From an uncultured Planctomycetaceae bacterium (lineage in GTDB: Bacteria; Planctomycetota; Planctomycetia; Pirellulales; Pirellulaceae), in contig CALBTA010000343.1 of NCBI GenBank assembly GCA_937967755.1, positions 1-7,452 on the forward strand: 7,452 bases of DNA, given 5' to 3'. The position numbers and the translations under genes are program-made. The notes under the pieces are model-generated. The model ran no database searches. It worked only from the letters and a program-made list of their open reading frames with translations, and was not told the DNA's origin. Below, piece by piece: positions 6,861 through 7,452 of the stretch (position 1 is its first letter; each line of letters opens with the position of its first letter).

Positions 6861-6923
6861 TCCGCGAAAACTGCGGTTTAGGCTCCAGCATGAAGCCAGT
6901 CCGCTTCGCCTGCAAAGCGACGG
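6861..6923. other. Short gap between convergent genes with a small hairpin
   Basis: The 63 bases between two converging stop codons hold GAAGC (6892-6896) and GCTTC (6903-6907) around a six-base loop, and CCGC/GCGG at 6862-6876. Neither is followed by a convincing T-run on either strand, so calling a bidirectional terminator would be speculative. Confidence 0.3.
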
Positions 6924-7452
6924 CTACGCGGCACTGGCTTCCAGTTCCCGTTGCACTTGATTTCGGCCGCGGTTTTTTGATTTGTAGAGGGCTTCGTCAG
7001 CGCGGGCGTAGATCAGTTCGGTCGTATCGCCGGCCCGCCCAGTGGCGACGCCGATGCTTAGTCCAACTGAAATCTGGTTACCGCCCTGAGACATGTGGGC
7101 GCTCTCTTCGGTCACTTTGGCGTGAATGCGTTCGGCGACTTCGAAGCCGACCTCCATTTCGGTATGCGGCATGATCACGCCAAACTCGTCCCCACCCAAG
7201 CGAGCGACAAAGTCACCTTCGCGCACCACCCCTCGCATGGCATCGCCGAGCATTTCCAGCACGCGGTCACCCGCCTGGTGGCCGTGCGAATCGTTGATGC
7301 GTTTGAAGTGGTCAACGTCAATCAAAACCAGTACGAAGGGAGTTTCCTCACGCTGGTGCAGGCCGACGCTAACGTGCAGCTTCTCGTCAAACGCCTTACG
7401 GTTGGCGACGCCGGTTAGGCTGTCGGTGCGGGCTTCGCGGCGGGCGGTGTCG
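6924..7452 (-). CDS. GGDEF-domain diguanylate cyclase (5' end outside window)
   Basis: The frame is open from the right edge to a TAG at 6924-6926 and gives 175 complete codons; the N-terminus is missing. Counting the first full codon (Asp, 7451-7449) as 1, the usual domain opening DSLTGVANR is at 10-18. The metal- and substrate-binding LIDVDHFKRIND spans 43-54, and HGHQAGD spans 56-62. The active-site loop GGDEF is at 86-90. Five residues before it lies REGD (77-80), the RxxD inhibitory I-site. The C-terminus has the normal SIGVA and ADEALYKSKNRGRN stretches. The domain should condense two GTP into cyclic di-GMP and be product-inhibited. DTARREARTD at the edge matches the helical linker that normally joins a GGDEF domain to an upstream sensor, so an input domain or membrane part probably lies outside the window. 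An apparent TTG start at 7325 is internal to the domain and should not be used. Confidence 0.95.
   Translation of the reverse strand, partial: DTARREARTDSLTGVANRKAFDEKLHVSVGLHQREETPFVLVLIDVDHFKRINDSHGHQAGDRVLEMLGDAMRGVVREGDFVARLGGDEFGVIMPHTEMEVGFEVAERIHAKVTEESAHMSQGGNQISVGLSIGVATGRAGDTTELIYARADEALYKSKNRGRNQVQRELEASAA

Noticed and set aside
6961..6980. GC-rich palindrome followed by six T as a possible terminator on the plus strand
   Set aside because: The palindrome CCGCGG is too short to form a stable stem with a loop, and the stretch is coding sequence for the conserved C-terminal end of the GGDEF domain.
1..7452. tRNA, rRNA, CRISPR, insertion sequence, toxin-antitoxin or defence genes
   Set aside because: I looked for cloverleaf arms, regular direct repeats, terminal inverted repeats, transposase motifs and small gene pairs and found none. 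The window is densely filled by ordinary exported or metabolic genes.

Overview
The window looks like chromosomal DNA of a moderately GC-rich planctomycete (PVC group, probably near Pirellulales). Three things point there. The long left-hand gene is a multidomain secreted protein with the planctomycete/verrucomicrobial 'membrane-bound dehydrogenase' propeller signatures. Most products carry export signals. One short secreted protein resembles planctomycete-restricted families. The assignment comes from family recognition, not from a search.

Layout. (1) Bases 1-3240, minus strand: one uninterrupted reading frame of 1080 codons that runs off the left edge. It encodes a signal peptide, a Lys/Asn/Pro-rich linker, an SGNH-hydrolase-like domain with a degraded active site, a dehydrogenase-type beta-propeller, HEAT-like helices and a blue-copper (plastocyanin/auracyanin-like) domain cut by the window edge. 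(2) Bases 3241-3400: divergent promoter region. (3) Bases 3401-4624, plus: exported M14 zinc carboxypeptidase of the cytosolic-carboxypeptidase-like type. (4) Bases 4711-5475, plus: SurE 5'/3'-nucleotidase with a GTG start. (5) Bases 5509-6063, plus: lipoprotein with a pseudopilin-like C-terminal segment, 33 bp behind surE and probably co-transcribed. (6) Bases 6064-6251: a gap with a perfect TATAAT box and a structured leader. (7) Bases 6252-6860, plus: small exported protein with an Arg/Asp/Tyr-rich tail. (8) Bases 6924-7452, minus: C-terminal part of a GGDEF diguanylate cyclase with an intact active site and inhibitory I-site, running off the right edge.

The genes do not form one obvious pathway. 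The copper-domain dehydrogenase-like protein and the carboxypeptidase are divergently transcribed exported proteins and may share a control region. surE and the lipoprotein form a likely two-gene unit. The cyclase is convergent with the Arg/Asp/Tyr-rich protein. I see no mobile element, CRISPR array, RNA gene, toxin-antitoxin pair or defence system. The least ordinary items are the domain composition and eroded SGNH site of the left-hand protein, and the unexplained Arg/Asp/Tyr tail protein. No clear undescribed system is present.
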